A DNA stretch of 64,000 nucleotides, from the NCBI GenBank assembly GCA_024641095.1, contig JAHEDR010000001.1:508387-572386 (forward strand). Direction: 5' to 3'. This stretch comes from Rhodoluna sp. (GTDB taxonomy: Bacteria > Actinomycetota > Actinomycetes > Actinomycetales > Microbacteriaceae). The notes beneath the pieces are model-generated. The model made no database searches and had not been told where the DNA came from. It was given only the letters and a program-made list of their open reading frames with translations. Positions 26,892 through 37,003 of this stretch are shown piece after piece. How positions within the stretch are numbered: the first letter of the stretch is position 1; every line of letters starts with the position of its first letter. The position numbers and the translations under genes are program-made.

Positions 26892-29570
26892 TTAGGCTAC
26901 GAGGCTACGCAGCACGTACTGAAGAATGCCGCCGTTGCGGTAGTAATCGGCTTCTCCAGGAGTGTCAATTCTGACAACCGCGTCAAACTCAACTGTCGCT
27001 TTGCCGGCGGCTGAGTGAGCCGATGGCTTGGCAACCACACGAACAGTCTTTGGAGTGTTGCCAGAGTTCAGTTCTTCGATTCCGGTGATCTCAAATTCTT
27101 CGGTGCCGTCTAGGCCCAATGAATCCGCGTTCTTTCCAGCCGGGAACTGTAGCGGCAAAACACCCATACCAATTAGGTTGCTGCGGTGAATGCGCTCGAA
27201 GCTCTCGGTGATTACAGCGCGAACACCTAGCAAGCTGGTGCCTTTTGCTGCCCAGTCACGTGATGAACCAGAACCGTATTCTTTACCACCAAGAATTACC
27301 AGCGGAGTGCCCTCTGCCTGGTAGTTGCTAGAAGCGTCATAGATGAAAGCCTGTGGACCATCAACCTTTGTGAAGTCGCGAGTGTAGCCACCCTCAACAT
27401 CGTTCAATAGCTGGTTGCGCAAACGGATATTCGCGAAGGTTCCACGAATCATTACTTCGTGGTTTCCGCGACGGGAACCGTAGCTGTTGAAGTCAACACG
27501 TGAGATACCGTGCTCGGTTAGGTACTGACCGGCAGGTGAATCAACCTTGATTGAACCAGCTGGGCTGATGTGGTCGGTAGTTACCGAGTCACCAAGCTTG
27601 GCTAGAACACGAGCCGACTTAATGTCCTTCACAGCATCAGGCTGCTTCTTCATGCCATCGAAGTAAGGCGGTTTGCGAACGTAGGTTGACTTTGGATCCC
27701 ACTCAAACACTGCACCCTTAGGAGTTGGAAGTGACTTCCATCGGTCGTCACCTTCAAACACGCCAGCGTACTGAGTCTTGAACATGTCTGAATTGATTGA
27801 CTCGTCGATAGTCTTCTGAACCTCTTCAGCTGTAGGCCAGATGTCCTTTAGGAATACTGGCTGACCGTCTGAACCTTCACCAAGAGAATCGCTCTCGAAG
27901 TCAAAGTCCATGGTTCCAGCAAGTGCGTAAGCAATAACTAGCGGTGGTGAAGCGAGGTAATTCATCTTCACGTCTGGGCTAATACGACCTTCGAAGTTAC
28001 GGTTTCCAGAAAGAACCGCGGTAACTGCAAGGTCGTTGTCGTTGATTGCCTGTGAGATTTCATCTGACAGTGGACCCGAGTTTCCGATACAGGTTGCACA
28101 ACCATAACCAACCAAGTTAAAGCCAAGTGCGTCAAGATCCTTGGTTAGACCGGCCTTGTTGTAATACTCGGTTACAACCTTTGAACCAGGAGCCAGTGAA
28201 GTCTTTACCCAAGGCTTGGCCTTCAAACCCTTGGCAACAGCTTTGCGAGCCACCAATCCGGCAGCAAGCATCACAGATGGGTTTGAAGTGTTGGTGCAAG
28301 AAGTGATTGAAGCAATTGCAACGTGACCGTTGTCTAGTGCAAATTCCTGTCCCTTAACTGCAGTTGGCTTTGATGCCTGTGCTGAGTAAGTAGGAAGCAC
28401 CGCTTCAAAAGATTCTTTAGCCTTGCTCAACACAATGCGGTCCTGCGGACGCTTTGGACCTGCAATAGAAGGAACAACAGTCGAAAGATCAAGTTCAAGA
28501 TATTCGCTGAAACGTGGCTCAATGCTTGGGTCGTGCCAAAGCCCCTGTGCCTTTGCATAGGCCTCAACTAGATCAATCTGCTCTTGCGAGCGACCGGTCA
28601 CGCGCAAGTAATCAAGAGTCACGTCATCGATTGGGAACATTGCCGCAGTTGAACCAAATTCAGGGCTCATGTTTCCGATGGTTGCACGGTTTGCAAGTGG
28701 AACAGAAGTCACACCAGCCCCATAGAACTCAACGAACTTTCCAACAACACCGTGCTTGCGTAGCATCTCGGTGATTGTAAGTACTACGTCTGTAGCGGTA
28801 ACACCGGTTGAAATCTGACCGGTCAGTTTGAAACCAACAACCTTTGGAATCAGCATTGAAACCGGCTGGCCTAGCATCGCTGCCTCGGCCTCGATTCCTC
28901 CAACACCCCAACCAAGTACACCCAAACCATTAACCATGGTGGTGTGTGAATCGGTACCTACACAGCTATCTGGGTAAGCCTGCAGTTCACCATTTACTTC
29001 ACGCGCCATTACCGTGCGTGCAAGATATTCGATGTTTACCTGGTGCACGATACCGGTGCCTGGTGGAACCACCTTGAAGTCGTCGAATGCTGTCTGGCCC
29101 CAACGAAGGAACTGGTAGCGCTCACCGTTGCGGTTGTACTCAAACTCAACGTTGCGTTCGAACGCATCTGCAGAACCTGCAACGTCAATCTGAACAGAGT
29201 GGTCAATTACCAATTCAGCAGGTGCAAGCGGGTTGATGCGCTTTGGGTCGCCGCCTAGTTCGGCAACAGCCTCGCGCATTGTTGCAAGGTCTACTACACA
29301 AGGAACACCGGTGAAGTCCTGCATGATTACTCGAGCTGGAGTGAACTGGATTTCTACATCAGGCTCGGCGGCTGGATCCCAGTTAACCAAAGCATTGATG
29401 TGCTCTGAAGTGATGTTGGCACCGTCTTCGGTGCGAAGAAGATTTTCAAGAAGAACCTTGAGGCTGTAAGGAAGAGTTTTGGACTCCACCGCGGTCAATT
29501 TGAAGATTCGATATTCCTTCGAACCAACTCTGAGTAGATCGGCAGAACCGAAGCTGTTCACTTTAGACAT
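26892..29570 (-). CDS. acnA: Aconitate hydratase A
   Basis: 892 aa, monofunctional AcnA length. The [4Fe-4S] cysteines lie in [12 protein letters not shown] (about 430) and [10 protein letters not shown] (about 495). [17 protein letters not shown] block and the C-terminal swivel domain with [15 protein letters not shown] are present. It isomerises citrate to isocitrate in the TCA cycle. AAGGA lies before the ATG and TATTTT about 40 nt upstream may be its -10. Confidence 0.98.
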   Translation of the reverse strand: MSKVNSFGSADLLRVGSKEYRIFKLTAVESKTLPYSLKVLLENLLRTEDGANITSEHINALVNWDPAAEPDVEIQFTPARVIMQDFTGVPCVVDLATMREAVAELGGDPKRINPLAPAELVIDHSVQIDVAGSADAFERNVEFEYNRNGERYQFLRWGQTAFDDFKVVPPGTGIVHQVNIEYLARTVMAREVNGELQAYPDSCVGTDSHTTMVNGLGVLGWGVGGIEAEAAMLGQPVSMLIPKVVGFKLTGQISTGVTATDVVLTITEMLRKHGVVGKFVEFYGAGVTSVPLANRATIGNMSPEFGSTAAMFPIDDVTLDYLRVTGRSQEQIDLVEAYAKAQGLWHDPSIEPRFSEYLELDLSTVVPSIAGPKRPQDRIVLSKAKESFEAVLPTYSAQASKPTAVKGQEFALDNGHVAIASITSCTNTSNPSVMLAAGLVARKAVAKGLKAKPWVKTSLAPGSKVVTEYYNKAGLTKDLDALGFNLVGYGCATCIGNSGPLSDEISQAINDNDLAVTAVLSGNRNFEGRISPDVKMNYLASPPLVIAYALAGTMDFDFESDSLGEGSDGQPVFLKDIWPTAEEVQKTIDESINSDMFKTQYAGVFEGDDRWKSLPTPKGAVFEWDPKSTYVRKPPYFDGMKKQPDAVKDIKSARVLAKLGDSVTTDHISPAGSIKVDSPAGQYLTEHGISRVDFNSYGSRRGNHEVMIRGTFANIRLRNQLLNDVEGGYTRDFTKVDGPQAFIYDASSNYQAEGTPLVILGGKEYGSGSSRDWAAKGTSLLGVRAVITESFERIHRSNLIGMGVLPLQFPAGKNADSLGLDGTEEFEITGIEELNSGNTPKTVRVVAKPSAHSAAGKATVEFDAVVRIDTPGEADYYRNGGILQYVLRSLVA

Positions 29571-29612
29571 CTATGTCTTTCCTTACTTTGAGGTTTCATT
29601 ACCAAAATACCA

Positions 29613-30281
29613 CTAACGACGGGCCGCGATGACTCCCCGCACCAGCAACCAGGTGAACCAAATGCAGATTGCATAAAGAGGCACTCCCATCGTGATTCTG
29701 AAAATTCCAAGCAGCTCGGTGGCTCCGGCAAAATACAGCGGAACCTGCACCAAAAGACGCCCGGCAAATAGCAGCACCCAAACCAAGGTTGCCGCCTGAA
29801 AACGGCGCATTTGGGCCTTGTTTTTGCGCCAGGCAGTGGCTTCTCCAATTAGTGCGCCTACCAAAACACCGATAATCGGCCATCTCAAGGCGATAGAAAG
29901 CAGCAACACAGCCAAATAGACAGAGTTGGTTATGAAGCCCTGGATGAAGTAGTCGGCCGCCTGGCCTCCGTCACGCAACGGCAGAAATGCCGAAATAGCA
30001 ATACCTACAGCGCCGGCGATTGCTTGAGTCAATGGTTTTTTGCGGGCAATCTGAATGCCAAGGAAAACCGCGCTAACACTCACCGCACAGACCACAGCCA
30101 AAACCGTCTGCTTGAAGATGGATAGCAAGAGTACGAAGACCAGCGAAGGCAAAATGGCTTCAACGACTCCAAGCCAACCGCCCACAGCCCCAAGCACGGA
30201 CTGCCGAGAAATATTTAGCTGCCCATCGGAATCGTGCAAACCCAATCGGCGAGCTGCAGAGTCTTTTTTATTTGCGTCCAT
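29613..30281 (-). CDS. DUF3159 family membrane protein
   Basis: 222 aa. At least five hydrophobic segments (about 35-50, 55-72, 85-100, 110-125 and 185-215) with a basic N-terminus suggest a polytopic membrane protein of the actinobacterial DUF3159 family. The conserved elements near residue 145 (GALIGEATAWRKN) fit. Function unknown. It is 3 bp after the DUF3710 stop, in a dut-DUF3710-DUF3159 unit upstream of acn. Confidence 0.82.
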   Translation of the reverse strand: MDANKKDSAARRLGLHDSDGQLNISRQSVLGAVGGWLGVVEAILPSLVFVLLLSIFKQTVLAVVCAVSVSAVFLGIQIARKKPLTQAIAGAVGIAISAFLPLRDGGQAADYFIQGFITNSVYLAVLLLSIALRWPIIGVLVGALIGEATAWRKNKAQMRRFQAATLVWVLLFAGRLLVQVPLYFAGATELLGIFRITMGVPLYAICIWFTWLLVRGVIAARR

Positions 30282-30284
30282 TAA

Positions 30285-30890
30285 TTAGATGTTTCGAGGC
30301 GGGGCAACGGTTCCACCAGGGATAGTCAAGGTCAGCAAATCTTTTGGCGGCAATGGGTCATCGCCACGCACAACGACCACAGATCTAAATAGGTCGTCGA
30401 TGTCTGCAGCTGCGCGAGGGTCATTTAGTGCTGCCCCGCCAATCACTCCACGCAAAAACCACTTAGGTCCGTCCACACCGATGAATCTTGCCAGGCGGTG
30501 ACCAGTGCGATTACCGGCCTCGTCATTCAAAGGCATCTTGGCGATTAGTTCAGGGCCAAGCGAACCAACGCGCTCCTCGGTCTCGCCACCCTGGGCCGCG
30601 ATGCTCTCGCGCATTTGACCGCGAATTTCGTGCCAAATGCCCTCGTTCTTTGGTGCGGCAAAGGCCTGAAGCTGCAGCGAAGACCCATTGAGATCCATGC
30701 TCACTGCAACGATTCGCTGTGTGGCTTCCTCAACCTCGAGGCGCATTTGCAGGTTCTCTCGAGTACCAACGCGTAGAGCACCAAAGTCAACGTAAGGCTT
30801 CACATCTTGAACCTCGGAGAGGTCAAATGGGCCACCGGTTCTGCGGTCAGCCGGAGCAGACTTGTCTGATGCGTAGGCGTTCTGATTCAT
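30285..30890 (-). CDS. DUF3710 family protein
   Basis: 201 aa, soluble. Characteristic stretches are GPFDLSEV near residue 20, the LQLQAFAAPKNEGIWHEIRGQ region, and the C-terminal DIDDLFRSVVVVRGDDPLPPKDLL. No enzyme motif is recognised. The family is confined to actinobacteria and usually sits next to dut and DUF3093. The ATG overlaps the dut stop by one base (TAATG), so it is coupled to dut. Confidence 0.85.
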   Translation of the reverse strand: MNQNAYASDKSAPADRRTGGPFDLSEVQDVKPYVDFGALRVGTRENLQMRLEVEEATQRIVAVSMDLNGSSLQLQAFAAPKNEGIWHEIRGQMRESIAAQGGETEERVGSLGPELIAKMPLNDEAGNRTGHRLARFIGVDGPKWFLRGVIGGAALNDPRAAADIDDLFRSVVVVRGDDPLPPKDLLTLTIPGGTVAPPRNI

Positions 30891-31327
30891 TACTTCTTAC
30901 CTGTCGAGCCGTGGCCACTTTCGCCGCGGTCGCTATCGGGTAATTTCTCAACTTCAATGAAGTGAGCACGTTCTACTTGTTGAATTACTATTTGAGCAAT
31001 GCGGTCACCGGGTTCAACAGCAAAATCTTCATCGGAACTGTTGTATAGGTTCACCGCAATCTCGCCGCGATACCCAGCATCAACTGTTCCAGGAGTGTTC
31101 AAAACGGTAATGCCATGCTTGTGAGCCAAACCTGAGCGTGGGTGCACTAGGCCAACGTAGCCATCTGGCAGAGCGATTGAAACGCCAGTCGGCACAAGCA
31201 CGCGGCCCCTTGCCGGCACCACAGCGGCAACTCTGGAACGCAAGTCAGCTCCGGCATCGCCAGGCTGGGCATACGAAGGCATGAATCCTTCTTGGGCAAC
31301 AATCAAAACAGGCAAATTCTTATTCAC
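30890..31327 (-). CDS. dut: Deoxyuridine 5'-triphosphate nucleotidohydrolase
   Basis: 145 aa from the GTG at 31327. Trimeric dUTPase motifs in order: PGDAGADLRS, PRSGLAHKHGI, NTPGTVDAGYRGEI, GDRIAQIV and a C-terminal glycine-rich RGESGHGSTG arm. It hydrolyses dUTP to dUMP, keeping uracil out of DNA. An in-frame ATG at 31351 would overlap the divergent DUF3093 start; the GTG is preferred because a TACGCT -10 element lies exactly 6 nt upstream. Confidence 0.93.
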   Translation of the reverse strand: MNKNLPVLIVAQEGFMPSYAQPGDAGADLRSRVAAVVPARGRVLVPTGVSIALPDGYVGLVHPRSGLAHKHGITVLNTPGTVDAGYRGEIAVNLYNSSDEDFAVEPGDRIAQIVIQQVERAHFIEVEKLPDSDRGESGHGSTGKK

Positions 31328-31333
31328 GGTAAG

Positions 31334-31339
31334 AGCGTA
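31334..31339 (-). promoter_or_regulatory. -10 element for leaderless dut transcript
   Basis: TACGCT on the minus strand, 6 nt (CTTACC) before the dut GTG. Its first two bases coincide with the TA of the divergent plus-strand element at 31338-31343. Confidence 0.5.
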
Positions 31340-31343
31340 ATCT
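31338..31343 (+). promoter_or_regulatory. -10 element for leaderless DUF3093 transcript
   Basis: TAATCT followed by 6 nt (AAGAGC) and the ATG at 31350. It shares a TA dinucleotide with the dut -10 on the other strand. Confidence 0.6.
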
Positions 31344-31349
31344 AAGAGC

Positions 31350-31811
31350 ATGAGTAATCAGGCAGAAACCCAGGTGCAGTACCGCGAAAGGGTCGCCCCA
31401 AAATGGACCAGCTTTTTGCCTCTGCTTCTGATTATGCCGACCTTTTGGCTGACTTTTGCACCCATAAACGCCCTTATTGGAGCCGTTATCGGATTGCTGG
31501 TCACTGCCACCGTAGCCACCCTGATGCTGGTCAATTCGCCGGTTATTGAGGTTTCCGACGGCTACCTGCAGGTTGGGCGTGCCAGGATGCCAATCAAATT
31601 GATTTCCGGGGTAATTGAAGTGCCAAAGGGCGAGGTTTTTGCAGAAAGAGGTCCAAAATTGGATGCCCGCGCCTATGTTCGCCTGCAGCCATCCGTATCG
31701 GGGTTGTTAAGGGTGCAAATCAAGGACAAGAACGATCCAACGCCGTACTGGCTGTTTTCTTCTAGAAACCCGAAATTACTGACCCTAAAGCTGAAAGAGG
31801 CTGGAAACTAG
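31350..31811 (+). CDS. DUF3093 family membrane protein
   Basis: 153 aa. Two adjacent hydrophobic segments lie at about 20-37 and 38-58, followed by a soluble beta-rich region with YLQVGRARMPIKLI and RAYVRLQPSVSGLLRVQIKDKNDPTPYWL, the usual DUF3093 core. Function unknown. The stop overlaps the end of the convergent DUF4193 gene by 4 bp. Confidence 0.85.
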   Translation: MSNQAETQVQYRERVAPKWTSFLPLLLIMPTFWLTFAPINALIGAVIGLLVTATVATLMLVNSPVIEVSDGYLQVGRARMPIKLISGVIEVPKGEVFAERGPKLDARAYVRLQPSVSGLLRVQIKDKNDPTPYWLFSSRNPKLLTLKLKEAGN

Positions 31812-32095
31812 CCTTCACACTCAATACAAACTTTGCCGTACTTGCCCTTTTTGGCCGACAGAAGTGAGTGGTGTTTTACGATGAAGCACTCTGAACAGGT
31901 GAATTCGTCATCCTGAGGAGGCAAGACCATAACGTCTAGGTCCTCAGAGATCACATCAGGAATCGCAAAGCCCTCGCCGTGCTCTTCATCTACGTCAACG
32001 ACACCAGACAGTTTGTCTGGAATTCGCTCCTTGATAGCCTCGATCGACTCGGTATCGTCGTCGTTCTTTCTCGGTGCGTCGTAGTCGGTTGCCAT
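31808..32095 (-). CDS. DUF4193 family zinc-ribbon-like protein
   Basis: 95 aa, acidic N-terminal two thirds with DYDAPRKNDDD. The C-terminal four-cysteine pattern is TCSECFIVKHHSLLSAKKG then VCIECEG (CxxC...CxxC, about residues 72-93), likely binding zinc. The family is an actinobacterial core protein of unknown function, usually near sepH and dut. GAGAGGA precedes the ATG. Confidence 0.9.
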   Translation of the reverse strand: MATDYDAPRKNDDDTESIEAIKERIPDKLSGVVDVDEEHGEGFAIPDVISEDLDVMVLPPQDDEFTCSECFIVKHHSLLSAKKGKYGKVCIECEG

Positions 32096-32276
32096 GTGGC
32101 TTCCTCTCGTTATAGACCCTGAACGTGCATAGTGTGCAACAGATATGCATCAATAGCAAACCAGCAACGCCGAGTATACGCAGAAATCTTTTCTAATGTG
32201 TCACGGCACACCTATTTACCTAAGCGGGTTTTGGATATTCCGATGGCAAACTTTGATGCAGAAGGAGGCGCGAAAC

Positions 32277-33389
32277 ATGGACGATATTCGACTGTTCGAA
32301 ACTGACGGCGATTACTTAGTGCTGGAAGCACAAGATGGCCAAAAATACCGCCTCTTGGTAGATGACACCGTGCGCTCCTCTGTAAAGAAGGAGCAAATTG
32401 CCCAGCTGGACTCGATCAACATCACTCCGCGAGAAATCCAAGAAGAGATTCGCAATGGAGCAACGATTGATGAGCTAATCCAAAGATCTGGTGCAACCTT
32501 CGAATTCATCGAGAAGTTTGCGGCTCCGGTCATTGCCGAACTCGAACATATTGTTTCTTCAGCGCTGAGCGTGCGACTAACAATTGCTGGCGACCGATAC
32601 AGCGATTCAACACAAATTGAGTTCGGCGAAATCATTGCCGGTCGTCTTGTCACTAGCGGTGCCACTGGAATTTCTTGGGTTGCCAAAAAAATTGAACCTA
32701 ACAACTGGCAAGTAATTTCCAACTACACGCTGAACTCGATACCGGGATCTGCAACTTGGAGCTTTGACCCAAGAAGACTCACGCTCTCCCCTGAAAGCGA
32801 AACAGCGGTAACTCTTTCAAGCCAAGAGACTCTGAATAGCGGGCCACTGCCAAGACTTCGCCCGGTTGACCTTGCTCCAGCAGCACCGGTTGCCGAAACC
32901 GTAGTTATGGAAGACGTGATTCCTTTTGTACGAACTTCGCAAGAAGAAACCCCAATAGCCGTAGCTCCTAATTTTGAACCAGTTCAGGAATCCCCTGCAG
33001 AGAATTTCGTGAGCTCTACCCCGGCCGCATTCAAGAGACCAGAGAATCGCGTTGAAGAACCACTTAGCGCAACCGCTGATCTTCTAGAGGCACTGCGCCG
33101 CAAGCGCACCGAGCGCGAAGAGACAAGTCTTGAGCCGCACCCGGAAACTTCAAATATTCGGGTGATTGATTTTGAACCAGCGATTGTCGAAGTGACCACT
33201 GTTGAAGAAGTATCGGTTGCAGAAGTAGCAGTTGAAGAACCACAGGCGCCGTCTTTTAACGAAACCTCAGTAATCGAACCAGTATTAATCGACGAACCTG
33301 CGGCGGAACCAAAACCCGCTCCTAAAAAAGGTCGCGCCGCGATGCCGAGCTGGGACGAAATTGTCTTTGGCACCAAAGCAGACGATTAA
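32277..33389 (+). CDS. sepH: Septation protein SepH
   Basis: 370 aa from the ATG at 32277, preceded by a strong AGGAGG; the upstream frame to 32196 is non-homologous. The N-terminal DUF3071 domain (MDDIRLFETDGDYLVLEA) contains a helix-turn-helix-like segment, SINITPREIQEEIRNGATIDELIQRSG near 40-70. The C-terminal half is a disordered Pro/Glu/Val linker, ending in the conserved RAAMPSWDEIVFGTK. SepH binds FtsZ and stimulates its assembly in Streptomyces and Mycobacterium. The stop overlaps the convergent phosphodiesterase by 4 bp. Confidence 0.92.
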   Translation: MDDIRLFETDGDYLVLEAQDGQKYRLLVDDTVRSSVKKEQIAQLDSINITPREIQEEIRNGATIDELIQRSGATFEFIEKFAAPVIAELEHIVSSALSVRLTIAGDRYSDSTQIEFGEIIAGRLVTSGATGISWVAKKIEPNNWQVISNYTLNSIPGSATWSFDPRRLTLSPESETAVTLSSQETLNSGPLPRLRPVDLAPAAPVAETVVMEDVIPFVRTSQEETPIAVAPNFEPVQESPAENFVSSTPAAFKRPENRVEEPLSATADLLEALRRKRTEREETSLEPHPETSNIRVIDFEPAIVEVTTVEEVSVAEVAVEEPQAPSFNETSVIEPVLIDEPAAEPKPAPKKGRAAMPSWDEIVFGTKADD

Positions 33390-34510
33390 TTTTTAGCGAA
33401 GCCGCCGAACTTCAATAGCGGAATGGTTAACTCCTCCGCCGAGACTGAACCGTGCTGCCCAATCATTTGTAGGCTCTTTGGTTTTGCGAATTCGCGATGA
33501 TAGAGCGCGGTTGAACCAAGTGCAATCAAGAAGAGATCCGGCAATCGCTTAAGTGCCGGAGCCAAGACTTCCCCAAACCATCCCGCAGCAACTAGCTCAT
33601 CCTTGGTTGCCACGTAGGCTCTCTTGCCCAAGTAATCCTGCAACGCAGCTCTTGTCTTTGCCGATTCAGAATCCTTTAGGTACAGGAACAAGACCCTAGG
33701 GTCCCCGCCAACCCATTCAATTCCTTGAAGGCCAAGCTCATCGATGTGAATTTGATTCTCTACTGGAACATCTACGATTCCGTGATCTGCGGTCAGCAAT
33801 GCTCCTGCGTTGGCGGGCAGTTGCTTTAGGAATTTTTTAAGCTCGGCGTCGAGGTCCTCGAGTTTTTCTACCCATTGAGCAGATTTGAAACCGTGTGCGT
33901 GTGCCTTTTGATCTAGTTCAGGAACATAGAGGTAAACGAGATTATTTGGGCCTGCGGCCATAATCTTGTGAGCTGCTTTGAACCGGTCTTCTATGGTCTT
34001 GGCTGCAACGTACTTGGCACCACGCATTGTTGCCATGGTAAAACCAGAGCCGTCATACTCGGACGGGCCAACGAAATGGCAAGTCACATCTTGTGCCTTG
34101 GCGATCTCGGCCACGGTCTTGTGCCCCTGCCAAAACTGTGCTTGCTCAGCACTTGAAATACCGGTCAGTAAATTAATTTGCTCACCGGAGCCAGAGTCGC
34201 GAACCTGATAGCCCACCATTCCGTGGATGCCTGGGCGCACACCAGTTGAAAAACTTGCCAGGCTAGAAACTGTGGTGCTTGGAAACCCGCATGTGATGGA
34301 GCCGTCTACCGTCAGCTGCGAAGCAATAGTTGGTGCGTGCCCTGCGCGGAATTGAATGTTGGCCGAACCTAATCCGTCTACCAAAATTACGCAGGCGTTT
34401 TTTACGCGAGGTAAACCAAGGCGGTTTTCTTTACCGGTGATGGCACCCAGGGCTGAGATGAACACATCCGATAGCCTCCCGAGGGATTTTGGAACCGAAG
34501 GTAGCATCAT
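33386..34510 (-). CDS. Alkaline phosphatase superfamily phosphodiesterase (nucleotide pyrophosphatase-like)
   Basis: 374 aa from the ATG at 34510; the frame extends to 34867 but that part is a shadow of parC. Metal-site pattern: VILVDGLG, nucleophile Thr/Ser in FPSTTVSSLASFSTG near residue 80, LVYLYVPELDQKAHAHG and LLTADHGIVDVP. This is the type I phosphodiesterase/nucleotide pyrophosphatase family. The substrate is unknown. The start is preceded at 6 nt by CAGACT, again leaderless geometry. Confidence 0.88.
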   Translation of the reverse strand: MMLPSVPKSLGRLSDVFISALGAITGKENRLGLPRVKNACVILVDGLGSANIQFRAGHAPTIASQLTVDGSITCGFPSTTVSSLASFSTGVRPGIHGMVGYQVRDSGSGEQINLLTGISSAEQAQFWQGHKTVAEIAKAQDVTCHFVGPSEYDGSGFTMATMRGAKYVAAKTIEDRFKAAHKIMAAGPNNLVYLYVPELDQKAHAHGFKSAQWVEKLEDLDAELKKFLKQLPANAGALLTADHGIVDVPVENQIHIDELGLQGIEWVGGDPRVLFLYLKDSESAKTRAALQDYLGKRAYVATKDELVAAGWFGEVLAPALKRLPDLFLIALGSTALYHREFAKPKSLQMIGQHGSVSAEELTIPLLKFGGFAKN

Positions 34511-34515
34511 AGGGA

Positions 34516-34521
34516 TAGTCT
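34516..34521 (+). promoter_or_regulatory. -10 element of parC promoter
   Basis: TAGTCT on the plus strand would start transcription near 34528, giving a leader of about 27 nt with the GAGAAGG ribosome-binding site of parC. Confidence 0.4.
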
Positions 34522-34522
34522 G
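34517..34522 (-). promoter_or_regulatory. -10 element for leaderless phosphodiesterase transcript
   Basis: CAGACT on the minus strand, 6 nt before the ATG at 34510. It overlaps the plus-strand TAGTCT at 34516-34521 by five bases. Confidence 0.4.
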
Positions 34523-34554
34523 CCACAGGACGAAGTTAGACACCGAGAAGGCAA

Positions 34555-36984
34555 ATGAGCAAGGAACAACCAAGCGAAGAACGCATTGTTGACATTGATC
34601 TGTCAAAGGAAATGCAGGACTCATTTTTGGAGTACTCCTACTCGGTAATTTACGCTCGAGCACTTCCAGATGCACGCGATGGCATGAAGCCGGTTCATAG
34701 ACGCATCGTTTACCAAATGGGCGACATGGGCCTTCGCCCGGATCGTGGACACGTAAAATCTGCTCGCGTGGTTGGTGAAGTAATGGGTAAATTGCACCCC
34801 CACGGAGACTCAGCGATTTACGATGCCCTGGTTCGCATGGCACAACCTTTCTCTCTTCGCGTTCCACTTATTGATGGTCACGGAAACTTCGGAAGTCTAG
34901 ACGACGGACCTGCGGCAGCGCGATACACAGAGGCAAAACTCTCGCAAGCATCAATGTTGATGAACGAGGGCTTGGACGAAGACGTAGTTGACTTCAAGCC
35001 AAACTACGATGCTCAACTCACCGAGCCAGAGGTTCTCCCGGCAGCCTTCCCGAACCTTCTTGTGAATGGTGCATCTGGTATTGCGGTGGGTATGGCTACC
35101 AACATGCCGCCACACAACCTACGAGAAGTAATTAATGGGGCGATTTTTCTTCTGCATAATCCAGAAGCAACCACCAAGCAACTGATGAAGTACGTGCCTG
35201 GCCCTGATCTACCAAACGGTGGAATCATCATGGGTCTAGATGGCGTTGTTGAGGCCTACGACACCGGTAGAGGCACATTCAAAACTCGTGCACGCGTTTC
35301 AGTTGAAAGCGTTTCTCCACGCAAGCTCGGCATCGTAGTGACAGAGCTTCCTTACCTAGTAGGGCCTGAAAAGGTAATTGAGAAGATAAAAGACGGAGTC
35401 AACTCTAAGAAGCTGCAAGGTATTGCAGATGTCACCGACCTCACCGACCGCACCAATGGTTTGCGCTTGGTAATTGAACTTAAGACTGGCTTTGACCCTC
35501 AGACGGTGCTTGATTTGCTCTACCGATTCACACCAATGGAAGACAGTTTTGGTATCAACAACGTGGCCCTAGTTGATGGCAGACCACAGACCCTTGGACT
35601 TCGCGAAATGTTGGGCGTGTACCTTGCCCACCGCATTGTTGTGACCCGTCGCCGTAGCGAAAACCGCCTTGGCAAAAAGCAGGCACGACTGCACTTGGTC
35701 GAGGGCCTTCTGATTGCCATCTTGTCTATTGACGAGGTGATTCAGGTGATTCGCGCCAGCGACGAGGTTGATCAGGCACGTCAGAAGCTTATGAAGGTAT
35801 TTGACCTAAGCGAGATTCAAGCCGAGTACATCTTGGAACTTAGACTTCGCCGACTAACCAAGTTTTCAAAGATTGAACTTGAGACCGAGAAGGCTAACCT
35901 TCTAGAGGAAATCAAAGCCCTCAAAAAGATCCTTGGCTCAGATTCTGCTTTGCGTGACCTAGTTTCTGCAGAACTAAAAGAAGTTGCCGACAAGTATGGG
36001 GATGACCGCCGTACAACTTTGGTGAGTAACTACGAAGAAGTCAAGCCAATCACCACTGCCAAGGCAGCATCAATTAACGCCGAGCTTGCCGACACACCTT
36101 GTGTAATCGTCTTCACCGCATCGGGCATGGTTGGCAAGACCAACGTTTGGGACACCACTGCTGCCCCACCAAGCAAGCGTAAGAAACACGACGCAATCAA
36201 GACTGTGATTGCAGCTACTACCCGATCAGATCTTGGCTTCATTACCTCAACCGGTGTGATGCACAGAATTCACGTTGGCGATGTACCTGGGCTAAACGAC
36301 GTCTTTGACCTAAGTTCAATGGTTTCGGCCAGCTCATTCTTAGGTCTGCCAAAGTCAGAGAAGGTCCTAAACGTATTCGAACTTAATGACGATGCGTCAA
36401 TCGCGATTGGTACCGCTCAAGGTGTGGTTAAGCGTGTCTCGGCTGACTTTGCACCGAAGGCCGAGTTCGAAATGATTGCCCTAAAGTCTGGAGACAAAGT
36501 TATTGGTGCCGATTTGGCCACCGATGACGATGAATTCGTTTTCATCACCAATGATGCCCAGCTTTTGAGATTTGCAGCTAAAACAGTCCGCGCCCAAGGT
36601 CGTGGAGCATCCGGTGTGGCTGGAATTAATCTTGCTGACGGTGCAGATGCAATTGCCTTCTGTGTTGCAAAGGCAGGTCAAGAAAACATTGCAGTGACCG
36701 CAGCGAACAGCTCAGGTGCAATTGCAGGCACCGATGCAGGAAGCGTTAAGTGGACTCCGCTTGGCGACTTCCCTGCCAAGGGCCGCGCTACCGGCGGTGT
36801 TCGAGCACACAAATTTATTCGTACTGAAGACCAGCTCTACTTTGGCTGGGCCGGCCCTAGCGAGGCTATTGCGCTATCTGCAGACGGTAAACCAGCGGAG
36901 CTTCCTGCCGAACCTGGCAAGCGCGATTCATCGGGATCAAAATCAACCGGTGCAATTGGCTCTATCGGGCACAAATTAAGTTAG
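34555..36984 (+). CDS. parC: Type IIA topoisomerase A subunit (ParC/GyrA-like)
   Basis: 809 aa. The breakage-reunion domain has [16 protein letters not shown] (quinolone-determining region, Ser86) and AARYTEAKL, whose Tyr (about residue 124) links to DNA. A long coiled-coil gate with [16 protein letters not shown] follows. The C-terminal beta-pinwheel has only a degenerate GyrA box, AQGRGASG near 680. The name parC follows its place beside sigA and sepH, where actinobacteria such as Streptomyces keep a second set distinct from gyrBA at the origin. Gyrase A cannot be excluded. GAGAAGG precedes the ATG. Confidence 0.88.
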   Translation: MSKEQPSEERIVDIDLSKEMQDSFLEYSYSVIYARALPDARDGMKPVHRRIVYQMGDMGLRPDRGHVKSARVVGEVMGKLHPHGDSAIYDALVRMAQPFSLRVPLIDGHGNFGSLDDGPAAARYTEAKLSQASMLMNEGLDEDVVDFKPNYDAQLTEPEVLPAAFPNLLVNGASGIAVGMATNMPPHNLREVINGAIFLLHNPEATTKQLMKYVPGPDLPNGGIIMGLDGVVEAYDTGRGTFKTRARVSVESVSPRKLGIVVTELPYLVGPEKVIEKIKDGVNSKKLQGIADVTDLTDRTNGLRLVIELKTGFDPQTVLDLLYRFTPMEDSFGINNVALVDGRPQTLGLREMLGVYLAHRIVVTRRRSENRLGKKQARLHLVEGLLIAILSIDEVIQVIRASDEVDQARQKLMKVFDLSEIQAEYILELRLRRLTKFSKIELETEKANLLEEIKALKKILGSDSALRDLVSAELKEVADKYGDDRRTTLVSNYEEVKPITTAKAASINAELADTPCVIVFTASGMVGKTNVWDTTAAPPSKRKKHDAIKTVIAATTRSDLGFITSTGVMHRIHVGDVPGLNDVFDLSSMVSASSFLGLPKSEKVLNVFELNDDASIAIGTAQGVVKRVSADFAPKAEFEMIALKSGDKVIGADLATDDDEFVFITNDAQLLRFAAKTVRAQGRGASGVAGINLADGADAIAFCVAKAGQENIAVTAANSSGAIAGTDAGSVKWTPLGDFPAKGRATGGVRAHKFIRTEDQLYFGWAGPSEAIALSADGKPAELPAEPGKRDSSGSKSTGAIGSIGHKLS

Positions 36985-37003
36985 CCCAAAAAACAATTAG
37001 TTA

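Noticed and set aside
33386-34867. A longer 493-codon phosphodiesterase
   Set aside because: The extra N-terminal part lies opposite parC and has no family similarity; the ATG at 34510 with its -10 fits better.
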